Source: Euglena gracilis (Eukaryota; Euglenozoa; Euglenophyceae; Euglenales; Euglenaceae). Taken from it: 64,000 bases of DNA. The notes beneath the pieces were generated by a model. The model was given only the letters and a program-made list of their open reading frames with translations, did not search any database and was not told the DNA's origin. Shown in pieces: positions 34,030 through 54,255 of the stretch; positions within the stretch are counted from its first letter, which is position 1, and the number at the start of each line of letters is the position of its first letter. A program made the translations under genes and the position numbers. Location of the stretch: assembly GCA_900893395.1 (NCBI GenBank), contig CAAHFI010129837.1, forward strand, positions 1 through 64,000, in the 5' to 3' direction.

Positions 34030-34500
34030 TTAAAATTTCATATTTGAGAATGCTTTATTTGCTTCAGCTGTTTTATGTATCTCCTCTTTTTTTTTTACAG
34101 CTTCACCTGTGTTATTCGATGCATCAATTATTTCATTTTTTAGTTTTGTGGATATTCCTCTTCCTTTTCTTTCTCTAGCTTTTTCTATTATGAATTTTAA
34201 TGCTAAGCTAGTTCCACGATCTTCTTTTACTTCTACAGGAACTTGATATATTGTTCCTCCGATACGACGCTTTCTTGTTTCCATTTGTGGAGATGCGTTT
34301 TTTATCGCTTTTCTTAGAATGTCTAAGGGGTCTTTTTTATAAATTTCCTGTATATTTTTCATTGTTTCATAAAAAATATACTGAGCTAGAGTTTTTTTTC
34401 CATTCAATAATATTTTATTAATTACTTTACTTGCTAAAGTACTGTTATAGATAGGATCTTGTGATATTATTCTTTTTTTTGCTCTTCTTCTTCGAGACAT
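34030..34500 (-). CDS. rps7: 30S ribosomal protein S7
   Basis: 156 aa, uninterrupted. Family features: the start MSRRRRAKKR, central GGTIYQVPVEV, and IEKARERKG followed by the AEANKAF tail (AE.N.AF). It binds the 3' domain of 16S rRNA and the mRNA exit channel. It lies 77 nt after rps12 and 170 nt ahead of tufA on the same strand, as in the bacterial str operon. Confidence 0.97.
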   Translation of the reverse strand: MSRRRRAKKRIISQDPIYNSTLASKVINKILLNGKKTLAQYIFYETMKNIQEIYKKDPLDILRKAIKNASPQMETRKRRIGGTIYQVPVEVKEDRGTSLALKFIIEKARERKGRGISTKLKNEIIDASNNTGEAVKKKEEIHKTAEANKAFSNMKF

Positions 34501-34577
34501 ATATATAAGTTAAATTTCTATTTTTCTAAATTTCTTTTTCAACTTTAGTGTTTTATTTTAGTTAATTTGGGTTGGTT

Positions 34578-34955
34578 TTATTTGGGTTTTGGTTTTTTTA
34601 CACCGTATTTAGATCTTGCATTTTTGCGATTTTTTACACTTGCTGCGTCTAAACATCCACGTATTACGTGGTACTTTACTCCTGGTAAATCTTTAACTCT
34701 TCCACCTCTGATAAGGACTACTGAATGTTCTTGTAAATTATGCCCTATTCCTGGTATATAAGCTGTAACTTCTAACCCTGAAGAAAGTCTTACCCTTGTT
34801 ACTTTGCGCAAGGCGGAATTTGGTTTTTTTGGTGTTGTTGTGTAAACCCGCATGCATATTGCGCGTTTTTGCGGGCATCCTTTTAATGCTGGTGATTTAG
34901 TTTTTCGTTTTATTTTTTTTCTCGGTGAGCGTGTTAATTGTTCTATTGTAGGCAT
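34578..34955 (-). CDS. rps12: 30S ribosomal protein S12
   Basis: 125 aa, one uninterrupted frame from [14 protein letters not shown] to KKPKPK. It holds the decoding-centre motifs [11 protein letters not shown] and GVKYHVIRG, with the streptomycin-site lysine in KKPNS. It is not trans-spliced here. First gene of the rps12-rps7-tufA run. Confidence 0.98.
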   Translation of the reverse strand: MPTIEQLTRSPRKKIKRKTKSPALKGCPQKRAICMRVYTTTPKKPNSALRKVTRVRLSSGLEVTAYIPGIGHNLQEHSVVLIRGGRVKDLPGVKYHVIRGCLDAASVKNRKNARSKYGVKKPKPK

Positions 34956-35732
34956 TTTAGTTTTTTTATTCTATTTTAGGGTAATATTTATTTTGCTTTA
35001 AAATATTTTTATCTATTTTTTCTTGCGTTTTTTTTTTTAATCATCTTTTTGTTATGTGCGTAGGTTTTCTTTCGAAATAACAATTTATAAATTTACTTTT
35101 TTATATTTATATTTATATTCTAAAAAGAATTCTTTTTTTCATCATAAATTTTTACTATTACATAGGTTATGTTTGATTTAGTTATTAGTTTTAATTTCTT
35201 TATTTTTTCAAATTTCCCAATGCATTAAAATGTTTTACTAATACGTATTTATTATTTTTATTTTTATAGTTTTGTATGATACATTATTATACATATTTTA
35301 TCTATGCACGTATATTTTTTCCTACTCGTTTTTTGTATGATAAATAGAATATTAAAATATATTCTTTATTTTTACGTTTTAATCGTAAGTAATTTTCTTC
35401 GCTATTTAAAATTTTTGATATATTATTTCTTTTTTTTTCCCAATATTAATTCTAAAAAATCAGGATATGAAAAAGCCTAATATGAATTTCTTTTTTATAA
35501 TTTTTAATAATTTACTTTTTTTTGTCTTCTTTTATTGCAGTAATTTTGAAATTTCTTAGGTTAGCTATTTCTTGGTCATAATCTTATTTCAATATTTTTA
35601 ATGCAGATTTTCCTTTTACTTGTTTTAAAAACCAACAAAATAATTTTTTATCATATTATTTCCGGAAGTAGTTTTTTTTATTACCATATTACCCATTCGT
35701 TCGATAGTAAGAATTTTTCCTTTTTTTGGATT
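34956..35732. other. Spacer between rpl20 and rps12 with unexplained minus-strand frames
   Basis: No recognised gene. On the minus strand a protein-like open stretch at about 35292-35436 reads ISKILNSEENYLRLKRKN then EYILIFYLSYKKRVGK, and another at about 35510-35720 reads ILTIERMGNMVIKK and, after a frame change, LRNFKITAIKEDKKK. They are lysine-rich, like a ribosomal protein, but match none I can name. They might be exons of one short gene split by group III introns or a decaying gene. Confidence 0.4.
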
Positions 35733-36107
35733 TCATAAGTTAATTCCTGTTGATTTCATAATAGGTTTTGATAAATGACTGAATGATTTAGAATCTCTAA
35801 CGTTTATTTCAGAAAGTAGTTTTTTGTTTACATAGGTTTTCGTTTTTCTAAGAAAAGATACGAAAATATTATATTTTTCATTTATGGTTAGATAGTATTT
35901 TAGTCCACCATTTATTCTTGTTATCCACAATGTTTTATTTAGATTTTTTTTTTTTTTTCGGTCATAAAAAGCATAGTGTCTAGCTTTCATTAACTGTTGA
36001 TTTCCTGTTCGAAAAAGTTTCGAATGTCCTCCAACCCATCCTTTCATTTTTGATATTTTTCTTTTTCGCTTTTTTTTACTTATACCATTATTTTTGATTC
36101 GTGTCAT
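35733..36107 (-). CDS. rpl20: 50S ribosomal protein L20
   Basis: 124 aa. It has the L20 core HSKLFRTGNQQLMKARHYAF then YDRKKKKNLNKTLWITRING (family RDRK..KR.FR.LWI.RINA). The C-terminal part is longer and less conserved than in bacteria. It binds 23S rRNA early in 50S assembly. Uninterrupted, and upstream of rps12 on the same strand. Confidence 0.93.
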   Translation of the reverse strand: MTRIKNNGISKKKRKRKISKMKGWVGGHSKLFRTGNQQLMKARHYAFYDRKKKKNLNKTLWITRINGGLKYYLTINEKYNIFVSFLRKTKTYVNKKLLSEINVRDSKSFSHLSKPIMKSTGINL

Positions 36108-36376
36108 ATGTATTTTGTTGATTAAAGTATTCCTAGAAATTAAATTTTAAACATAATTCCTTTTGAATTTTTTACCTCTTTTATTGTATGTTTTACTTTA
36201 GATTATTTTATTTTTGTACTTTTTTTTGCACTAACAAAATTTTTTTCAGAATAATAATAATGATGGTTAGCTTTCTACAAACTTGCGTAATGTTTTTTTT
36301 AATAAAAATTCACATTTTTATTATAATGAAGTCTGTTTTTTTGTCACTATTTATATATTATGTTATTATTATTCTT

Positions 36377-36538
36377 ATGTTGATATTAAAAGTATTTGTA
36401 TACGCTTTGATTTTAATTTTTGTTTCATTATTTGTTTTTGGACTTTTGTCTAACGATCCTGGTCGTAACCCATATGATGATACAGGCGAGTTAATGAGGG
36501 AAGTCTTTTATAAAGATCCTTATAAAGGACCTTTATAA
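36377..36538 (+). CDS. psbI: Photosystem II protein PsbI with C-terminal extension
   Basis: The start at ATG 36377 gives [20 protein letters not shown] then [12 protein letters not shown], a clear PsbI single helix and conserved SNDPGRNP. The family normally ends within about five residues of this motif at 35-38 aa. Here the frame continues [20 protein letters not shown], ending after one more Leu, for 53 aa in all, with no intron-like signal. A longer upstream frame exists but adds only AT-rich residues, so I chose the family start. Confidence 0.88.
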   Translation: MLILKVFVYALILIFVSLFVFGLLSNDPGRNPYDDTGELMREVFYKDPYKGPL

Positions 36539-36612
36539 TTTAATATTTAATTTTTATTATTATAAATAATAATCTTGTTGTATGATTATTTGATAATCAT
36601 ATAATATTTTTA

Positions 36613-36685
36613 GGGATTGTAGTTTAATGGTTAGAGCACCGCCCTGTCACGGCGGAAGTTGCGGGTTCGAGTCCCGTCAGTCCCG
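36613..36685 (+). tRNA. trnD-GUC: tRNA-Asp (GUC)
   Basis: Acceptor GGGATTG/CAGTCCC, D loop TTTAATGGTTA, anticodon stem CCGCC/GGCGG around CTGTCAC (GUC), T arm GCGGG TTCGAGT CCCGT. Confidence 0.95.
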
Positions 36686-36754
36686 TTCCCTTTTTTATAA
36701 GTTTTTTAAATATTTAGTTTTTTGGATGATAAAATAAAATTTTTATAGTTATCC

Positions 36755-37240
36755 ATGGTTGAAACTCTTGTGTGGTTCTATTTATCGCAAAGTTTTATTT
36801 GCTTATTGTTTTATTTAAAGAGTATTTATATTTTTTAAGTATTATTATTAAAAATAATGTTTAGCTTTAACTATAATTAAAACTTTGAAAATTATTATGT
36901 TCATTTTTTGTATTGTGCGTTAATGTTTTTGCGAAAACGTTCACAGATTTTTATTATTTATTCTTTAAAATACATTTTTATATTAATAATTTTAATATTT
37001 AATGAAAAATTTTTTATGACTTAAAAAGTTTATATTTGAAATAGTTTTTAAGCTGGGTGTTTGTTTATTTTGGCCTCCCTAGTTTTTAGAGAGATAAAAA
37101 TTATTTTTTCATTTGACTTGGATATAATGTATCTACTTTAATTGTCAGGTATTATTTTAGGATTAATTCCAATAACTATTTGTGGTTTGTTTTTTACGGC
37201 GTATTTACAATATATGCGAAGTGGTAATTCTTTTTATTAA
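36755..37240 (+). CDS. petG: Cytochrome b6f subunit PetG (two exons)
   Basis: Small single-helix subunit that stabilises the cytochrome b6f complex. Exon 1 is only 15 nt (36755-36769, MVETL). Exon 2 (37142-37240) reads [20 protein letters not shown] then [11 protein letters not shown], the conserved PetG sequence. The intron begins GTGTGGTTC and has a domain V-like element near 37051-37090 (AAGCTGGG...). Joined length 37 aa, as expected. Confidence 0.92.
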
Positions 37241-37287
37241 ATAAAACTTAAGTTCTAATTACATTTATAATTTATTTAACTTTAAGT

Positions 37288-37360
37288 GAGTTGGTAGCTC
37301 AGTTGGTAGAGCACTCGGCTTTTAACCGATCGGTCCTGGGTTCGAATCCCAGCCAACTCA
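37288..37360 (+). tRNA. trnK-UUU: tRNA-Lys (UUU)
   Basis: Acceptor GAGTTGG/CCAACTC, D arm GCTC AGTTGGTA GAGC, anticodon stem TCGG/CCGA around CTTTTAA (UUU), T arm CTGGG TTCGAAT CCCAG. There is no matK-type intron. It ends 44 nt before the psaA start. Confidence 0.97.
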
Positions 37361-37377
37361 TTTTTAATTTTGTGTAG

Positions 37378-41057
<3,680 letters not shown>

Positions 41058-41068
41058 TTATATCTTAA

Positions 41069-46549
<5,481 letters not shown>

Positions 46550-46633
46550 TAAAAATTTTTTACTTATTATTTGTTAATTAATGATTTTAGAATATAGTAA
46601 TTGTTATGTTTTATTTTTAAAGGGAAATTTAAT

Positions 46634-47555
46634 ATGGCAGGCTCAACAGGAGAACGTCCTTTTTCTGATATTGTGCGCGTTGGAATATACATTTTTTATT
46701 ATCAAATATTTTATTAATATCCTTTGAGATAAACGTGTAAGTTTAATAAGTAAAATTCTTTTTTGATCTTTTTTTATTATCTTATTATTTAGTTTATATA
46801 ATTTTTGAAATAATTTTTTAAGTATTTCCTTGAAAGTTTAACAATAATTATTACTATTTTTTAGTTTTTTAAAAGTAAATCTCAACATTGTTTATTTTTT
46901 TATATAAGTAAAATAAAATTTGTTTTATATTTTTTAATTTTATTTTAAATTTTCAATCCGTATACAGCTCAAGTGTATTTGTTTGTACGGTTTTGGTATG
47001 AGCTTTGGAAGTTTAATTTCATATTACTAGTATTCGTTATTGGGTAATTCATGTGTGTATTTTCTTAATATTAAATGTTTTAAAAATTTTAATAATCAAA
47101 TGTTTTTCTTGTGAATGAAATAAATTGCAGATTATTTTTGATTTTACTTAACAAAAAAATTTTTTATTTTTATATTTTTGCACCTAAATAATACGTGTTT
47201 ATTTTAGGGATTTTTTATTTTATATTTTGTTTACTAAATTTTAATATTTTGTAAAACTGTTATTTATTTTGTTTGGTTTTCCTTAGATAACAGAAGATTA
47301 TTTTATTATAAGCTGTTTTTGTATAGTTCATTCCAACAGTTTTTAAACAAAAACTTTTTCTATTGTTTTTAGTTTTATAGTGTAACTATACCGTCATTAT
47401 TTGTTGGAGGTTGGATTTTTGTAAGCACGGGAATTGTTTATGACATTTTTGGTACACCTCGTCCAAGCGAATATTTTACAGAAACAAGACAACAAGCTCC
47501 TTTAATTTCTGATCGTTTCAATGCTTTAGAACAAATGGATCAATTTACTAAATAA
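46634..47555 (+). CDS. psbE: Cytochrome b559 alpha subunit (three exons)
   Basis: Heme-binding PSII subunit. Exons 46634-46672 ([13 protein letters not shown]), 47023-47052 ([10 protein letters not shown]) and 47379-47555 give 81 aa. The heme histidine is the last residue of exon 2 (RYWVIH), followed by [18 protein letters not shown]. Introns start GTGCGCG and GTGTGT; the first has a domain V near 46972-46998. AGGGAAA precedes the start. It heads the psbE-psbF-psbL-psbJ cluster. Confidence 0.96.
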
Positions 47556-47560
47556 AATTT

Positions 47561-48729
<1,169 letters not shown>

Positions 48730-48836
48730 CCTTTAAAATTTTGTTAAAATAAAGTGTAAAGTTTTGTTTAAAGTTATACTTTTTTATATTTTTTAATCTA
48801 AGGTTTAACATATTTTTTTATTATAAATTATTTATT

Positions 48837-48953
48837 ATGGCACAAACAAATTCAAATAAAAAAACAGTCGAATTAAATAGGACAAGTTTATACTGGGGAC
48901 TATTATTAATTTTTGTTTTGGCTGTTCTATTTTCTAGTTATATCTTTAATTAG
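48837..48953 (+). CDS. psbL: Photosystem II protein PsbL
   Basis: 38 aa, uninterrupted: [19 protein letters not shown] then [13 protein letters not shown]. It shows the conserved [13 protein letters not shown], a single helix needed at the QA side and dimer interface of PSII. Confidence 0.98.
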   Translation: MAQTNSNKKTVELNRTSLYWGLLLIFVLAVLFSSYIFN

Positions 48954-49041
48954 TTATTATTAATTAAAGTCTGCTTCTTGAAGCAAATATTTTTGTAGTA
49001 TTTTTTTTTAACATTTTTTTATTATTTTGGGAGAAATATTT

Positions 49042-49170
49042 ATGTCTAATTCAGAAAATACAGGTAGAATTCCACTTTGGTTAGTTCTTACAATAATCGG
49101 TTTAGCAGCGATTGCACTTCTTGCTCTTTTTTTTTATGGCTCTTATTCGGGTTTAGGTTCTTCTTTATAA
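49042..49170 (+). CDS. psbJ: Photosystem II protein PsbJ
   Basis: 42 aa, uninterrupted: [20 protein letters not shown], then the conserved C-terminal [21 protein letters not shown] about 6-12 nt before the ATG may serve as ribosome binding site. Last gene of the psbEFLJ cluster. Confidence 0.98.
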   Translation: MSNSENTGRIPLWLVLTIIGLAAIALLALFFYGSYSGLGSSL

Positions 49171-49318
49171 GTTTTTTATAATACTTTTATATTCTTAATA
49201 TATATTTTAGTTTATTCGGTAATTAATATATTATCGAATAAATTTTTCTAAATTTTTATAATTTAAAAAAGGTTATTATTTCCTTGTTTTTTTTTTGTTA
49301 GTATTTTGTTTACTTTAT

Positions 49319-49892
49319 ATGTTTTATTTTATTTCTAGAAAATTTTATGATCAGTTTAAGTATGGGTGTGTTCTTATATTTTTTTTTTATAATATATTTA
49401 TTTATTTTTTTTTTTAATGTTAATTTTTTTTTGAATATTTATAAATACTTTTGATTTTTTTTTAAATCTCAAATTTTGACCGATAAGACTAATAAACTTT
49501 TAAAAAATAATGTTTATACTTTTGATGTTGATATACAAATGTTTTGAATGTTTATAGTAGCTGTATTTTTAGTTTGTAGTTTTATATTATAAAAATTTTA
49601 ATTAATTACTTTTATTTTTTTAGTATTTTATAACTTCATAAGTAAAAGGCAATTTAAAGATCTTATTGAAACTGCTTTTAGTGTTAAAATTACTTCAGTT
49701 AATAGCTATGTAAAATCTAGTAAATATTATCGTTCAAATAATTTTGAGGGTATGAAAAAATATTATAAAAGAATGTTTATTAAATTAGTGAGATTATATT
49801 ATTATATTATATTGGGAAATAAATATAACTTTTGTTTTCAATTAATTCTTTTTTGTTTAATTTCTTTTAAGGATTTTAATCAATTTATATAA
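49319..49892 (+). CDS. rpl23: 50S ribosomal protein L23 (about four exons)
   Basis: First gene of the ribosomal-protein operon. Exon 1 about 49319-49365 (ends YDQFKY), exon 2 about 49472-49539 (ILTDKTNKLLKNNVYTFDVD), exon 3 about 49636-49787 (SKRQFKDLIETAFSVKITSV, then YYKRMFIKL), exon 4 ending at TAA 49892. The order K-Y...I-T-K-T...Y-F-V and KDLIE..F.VK(V/I) fits L23, which sits at the polypeptide exit. Introns are about 95-110 nt with 5' GTGTG, an uncertain site and GTGAG, fitting group III. The exon 4 start and C-terminus are the least certain. Confidence 0.8.
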
Positions 49893-50083
49893 TGACTTAG
49901 AAACAATTCCTTTTTTTTCTTGTCTCTAGTTAATTTTTATTGTTTTAGTAGTGGCATTTATAGGTGAGTTTTACTTTATTTGTTTAAAAATAATTTAGTT
50001 TTTTATTTTTAACCTAAAATTTTTTAATTCTAATTTTTTCGATGTATTTAGTATATACTTTAATAGTTTACTAATTTTTTAAT

Positions 50084-50917
50084 ATGATTATTCGTTATTA
50101 CAAACCATATACATCAGGGACTCGTAAACGTTCTGTTAGTAATTTTTCAGAAATTACAAAATCTAATCCTGAAAAATATTTAACATTTTTTGTTCATAGG
50201 TCAAAAGGACGGAATTCCCGTGGTGTGATTACTTGCCGAACTTTAGGTGGTGGTCACAAACGCTTGTATCGCAGAATAGAGTTTAAACGTAATAAGCTAG
50301 GTATTTTAGGAAAAGTTATTTCTATTGAATACGATCCTAATAGGAATGCTCGAATTGCTTTAATTTATTATAAAAATGGTGATAAGTCTTATATTATTCA
50401 TCCAAAAGATTTGTGCGTTGGTAATAATATTATTTCTGATTTTTTTTCTCCTATTAAAATAGGAAATTCTTTACCCATAAGCAAAATACCATTAGGTACT
50501 ATTATTCATAACGTAGAGTTTGAGCCTGGAAAAGGTGGTCAAATTGCAAGGGCTGCTGGAACTTTTGTACAAATATTGGCCAATGAAGGAAAATTTGTTA
50601 CTATAACAATGCCTTCGGGAGAAGTTCGTTTATTACGACGTTATTGTTGGGCTACTATTGGTCAAGTTGGAAATCTTGATCATTCTAATGTCGTTTTAGG
50701 AAAAGCTGGAAGAAATCGCTGGTTAGGAAACAAACCAACAGTTCGTGGTGTAGCTATGAATCCTTGCGATCACCCTCATGGAGGAGGCGAAGGCAGAAGT
50801 CCTATAGGTAGACCAAAGCCTGTTACGCCTTGGGGTAAACCAGCATTAGGTAAAAAGACAAGATCACCTAAACGATTTAGTAATAAATATATAATTCGCT
50901 CTAGAAAAATGGTTTAA
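50084..50917 (+). CDS. rpl2: 50S ribosomal protein L2
   Basis: 277 aa with no intron, notable in this setting. It starts [17 protein letters not shown] (KP.TPGTR.). The core has GGGHKRLYR, and the C-terminal part carries [20 protein letters not shown] with the peptidyl-transferase-associated histidine. It binds 23S rRNA at the subunit interface. Confidence 0.99.
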   Translation: MIIRYYKPYTSGTRKRSVSNFSEITKSNPEKYLTFFVHRSKGRNSRGVITCRTLGGGHKRLYRRIEFKRNKLGILGKVISIEYDPNRNARIALIYYKNGDKSYIIHPKDLCVGNNIISDFFSPIKIGNSLPISKIPLGTIIHNVEFEPGKGGQIARAAGTFVQILANEGKFVTITMPSGEVRLLRRYCWATIGQVGNLDHSNVVLGKAGRNRWLGNKPTVRGVAMNPCDHPHGGGEGRSPIGRPKPVTPWGKPALGKKTRSPKRFSNKYIIRSRKMV

Positions 50918-50976
50918 TATCTACTATTTTCCTTGTTATTATTTTGTTTATTTTTTATTTTGTTTATTTTTTATTT

Positions 50977-51461
50977 ATGTCTCGTTCTTTAAAAAAAGGT
51001 CCTTTTGTTTTTTATTCATTAATAAAAAAAGTTGACCAAATGAATTCGAATCGTTTTTGAGATTTGACCTTATGTTTTTAATTAATTTTTATTTTAGAAT
51101 CATATATAATACTAATTTATTTATTTTTTTGTTTTTAAATGAAAACTTTAGATCTTTTTTAAATCTGTAATATTAACTTGGTCCCGTTCCTGTACTATTA
51201 TTCCAATTATGATTGGAAATACAATAGGCGTTTATAATGGAAAGGAGCATATACCCGTTTTAGTTTCCGATCAAATGATAGGTCACTTTTGATTTTATAA
51301 TTTTTGTAATAAAAAATTTAAAGTTTATTTTCTTATATTATTGTGGGTTTTTTATTAATAAAATGGATTTATTAAACCTTATAAAATTAGGTGAATTTGT
51401 GCAAACTAGAAATTATCGTGGTCATAAAAAGCATGATAAAAAAACTAAGACTAAGAGATAG
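50977..51461 (+). CDS. rps19: 30S ribosomal protein S19 (three exons)
   Basis: Exon 1 50977-51053 ([19 protein letters not shown]), exon 2 51163-51286 ([20 protein letters not shown]), exon 3 51384-51461 ([20 protein letters not shown]). The joined frame gives 92 aa, the usual S19 length. Introns are 109 and 97 nt; the second starts TTTTG (NTNNG), so both look group III. The first junction is inferred mainly from frame. Confidence 0.93.
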
Positions 51462-51571
51462 TAGAATTATTTTATATGTTATGTAATTTTTGCATGTATT
51501 AAGAACTTTTTAAATATTAGTATGGATACTTTTTATACAGTTTTTATATAATTTTATGTTATTTTTTACTG

Positions 51572-51913
51572 ATGGAACAAAAAAAACCTTTAGAATCTTC
51601 AGCTTCAATAAAGTACGTTAGAATTTCTCCTTTTAAAGTTAGGAGAATTTTAAATCAAATTAAAGGTCGTTCTGCAAAAGAGGCTTTAATGATTTTAAAA
51701 TTTATGCCTTATAAACCTAGTACTCTTATTTTTAAGCTTCTTAAAAGCGCCGTTTCTAATTCAATAAAAAATTACGATGAAGATGCAAATGTTTTGCGTG
51801 TTCTCGAAGCTAGAGCAGATGCTGGACCTATCTTGAAACGTTTATGTCCACATGCACAAGGTAGGGGTTTTCCTATTAAAAAACGAACATGTCATATAAC
51901 TATTATTGTCTGA
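51572..51913 (+). CDS. rpl22: 50S ribosomal protein L22
   Basis: 113 aa: YVRISPFKVRRILNQIKGRS near the start, VLEARADAGPILKRLCPHAQ and GRGFPIKKRTCHITIIV at the end, all standard L22. The last codons read ATT GTC TGA, and GTCTG fits an NTNNG intron start. The frame may therefore continue in a small exon beyond a following intron (see the spacer). Confidence 0.95.
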   Translation: MEQKKPLESSASIKYVRISPFKVRRILNQIKGRSAKEALMILKFMPYKPSTLIFKLLKSAVSNSIKNYDEDANVLRVLEARADAGPILKRLCPHAQGRGFPIKKRTCHITIIV

Positions 51914-52543
51914 ATTTGAATTATTTCGTAGTTTTCTTTTGCAACTCTAATTGTTGTTTTAGTGAGTTTGTTTTTCTAAATAAAAGATAAATAACTTTTT
52001 ATTTTTGATGAATTTTAAGTTTATTTGTTTTTATTATTTGTTGAATTTGGTTTATGGTTTAAAAATTTTAATTTATTTTTCATTTCAAAACAGATTTATT
52101 TTATTCATTTTTTTGTTTAAAAAGCGATTGGAAATACTATCAAAAATTTTTATAGTTTTATAGGTATTTTAAATGTATATTTGTATTAATGAAGCTGTAT
52201 GTTGTAAACGCTTGTACAGATTTTAGAAGGATTATAATTTCTATTCAATTAAAATTATCCATTTTATAAAAATTTTTGTTAACTTATTGCATTTTGTTTT
52301 TGTAATTTATTTTATTAAGTGTTGGAACCTCATTAATCAGAAAAAACTTATTTTTTACATTAACTGGTCATTTTGTTTTGAAAAAATTTGAAAGATTAAA
52401 TTTATAGAAAAAAGATTAAATCTCTATTAATAAATAATCAAAACAATAATCGTTTTTAAATTTACCTGGTATTTATTTGTTGTTCGTAGTTTATTTTTAT
52501 ATTATTTTCAATTAAGATTTTAGCATTAGTTGTTTTTTTTTTT
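51914..52543 (+). other. rpl22-rps3 spacer with a group II domain V
   Basis: 630 nt without a clear gene. A domain V-like hairpin lies at about 52192-52222 (GAAGCTGTATG...CTTGTACAGATTTT). This implies a group II intron that ends somewhere before the rps3 ATG. It could split off a tiny last rpl22 exon, or be an intercistronic remnant. I could not identify the exon with confidence. Confidence 0.5.
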
Positions 52544-53711
52544 ATGGGTCAAAAAGTTCACCCTTTAGGGTTTAGGCTAGGTATTACTATTGAGATACAA
52601 AATATTATTTATTTCGTAATAAATATTTTATTCTATTATTAACTTGTGTTTTATCTAAAATATTTATAGTGCGATACTAAAGTTCTAAAGTTAATTTTTA
52701 TAATTTTTTGGTCTTATTTACTTTAAAATTTATAAGATAGCTTCAATTCGTTAAATATTATTTTGAGGTCGATTTTTTATATTTTTCTATTAAGTGTTGT
52801 TTTTAATGTTTATTTTTCCTTATTTATTTTTTTTGTAGAAAAAGTTTTTATTCTTATTTTGAGGATAATTTGATTTATATTTTATTAGAATTAGAGATTT
52901 TATACCCGAGTTTTTATTTTAGCTATATGCTTTTAATAAGCTTGTTTTGTTTTGAAAGTATTTTATTTTTAACTTTAAAAAGAGTTTTCTATTTTCTTAG
53001 TCGCATAGTTCATTTTGGTATGTGGAAAGGAGGCATTACGCTAGTTTTGTAAAAGAAGACATCGTTATCCGTAATTTTATGAATAAAGAGCTTTTAGAGA
53101 CTTTAATTTCGTTGATAAAGATAGAAAGAATATATGAATTTAGTGAACAAAGAAATAACACAATAGTCTATATTCATGTTGCCAGACCAGAACGTGTAAT
53201 AGGAAGAGATGGCCAGGGATTATCTCGTATTAGGGATATATTGATTGATAGGATGAATTATCTGTTGGGTAAGACTCCTCGTATTATTACTTGTAAGGTT
53301 GTAGGAGTGACCTCTCCTAATTTAGATGCCAGACTTCTTGCCGACTCAGTTCGTCGAGAATTAGAAAAACGAACACCTTTTATAAGGGCTATGAAAACTG
53401 TAATGTTGCAAGCAATGAAGGCAGGAGCAGAGGGTATAAAGGTTCAAGTTTCTGGACGTTTAAATGGTATAGAAATTGCTAGGACGGAATGGTTTAGGGA
53501 AGGAAGAGTTCCTCTTCATACTTTGAGGGCAGATATAGATTATTTTAATGATATAGCTCATAAGATATTTCTTTTATTTTTATAAAATTTAGTATAATTT
53601 TATAAATTTTTCTTTATTTTTATTTTTTGTTTTATTTTAAATAAATTTTATTAATTTTATAATACGATTTATGGAGTTTTAGGGATAAAGGTTTGGGTAT
53701 ATAAAGTTTAG
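52544..53711 (+). CDS. rps3: 30S ribosomal protein S3 (four exons)
   Basis: Exon 1 52544-52589 (MGQKVHPLGFRLGIT), exon 2 about 52838-52867 (KSFYSYFED), exon 3 about 53032-53559 (HYASFVKEDIVIRNFM through the KH domain with VIGRDGQG and the C-terminal GRLNGIEIARTEW), exon 4 53662-53711 (TIYGVLGIKVWVYKV). The joined frame gives 217 aa, the normal length. Intron 1 (about 248 nt, 5' TTGAG) is longer than a plain group III intron and may be composite. Introns 2 and 3 start ATTTG and ATAAG. Confidence 0.92.
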
Positions 53712-54255
53712 CGTCTTTTAATTTTTTTTTTTATTGATATTTATATTATTTTTATTTTTCGCTATATTGTAAAACATTTTGTTTTCTTTTTTTTATAGAT
53801 TTAATTGGAACTTTATTAAATGGAATTTTTTGCGTCATTAATTTTGTATTATTTTAAAATATTTTTTATGAAAAATTCCTTCTTTATAATCCTTCAATAT
53901 TTTAAAGATCAAATTTAATTTTATAAAATTTAACTTTTTTCTAAATTTTGGAATTTTTATTTATTTTTACTTGTTAAAATAACAATAATATACAGTATTA
54001 ACTGAAATTGTTATTAATAAATCATTTATATTCTAATAAAAGCATGCATTATTAGTATTATTAGTAATACCTGAACGAAACATGTATATTTTATATTCAT
54101 TTATTGAAAAGCTGTACTATATGAAAATATTTTTTACAGTTTGTGAACAAATTTTTAATTAAAAGTTTTAGTTCATTAGTTTACGAATTTGCATCATTTT
54201 TTGTAAAAATTTTATTTTATTTTTATTATTTATACTTATTTGATTATTTTTATGA
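53712..54255 (+). other. rps3-roaA spacer containing a group II domain V
   Basis: A domain V-like hairpin occurs at about 54109-54150 (AAAGCTGTACTAT...TTTACAGTTTG). A coding-like segment near 53800-53833 reads LIGTLLNGIF before TTGCG. This may be the first roaA exon followed by an intron ending near 54255; not proven. Confidence 0.45.

Noticed and set aside
34567-34761. Plus-strand frame opposite rps12
   Set aside because: Shadow of the conserved S12 coding sequence.
52870-53052. 60-codon frame with hydrophobic text
   Set aside because: Spans an rps3 intron and the edge of exon 3; part of it is rps3 exon 2 read on into the intron.
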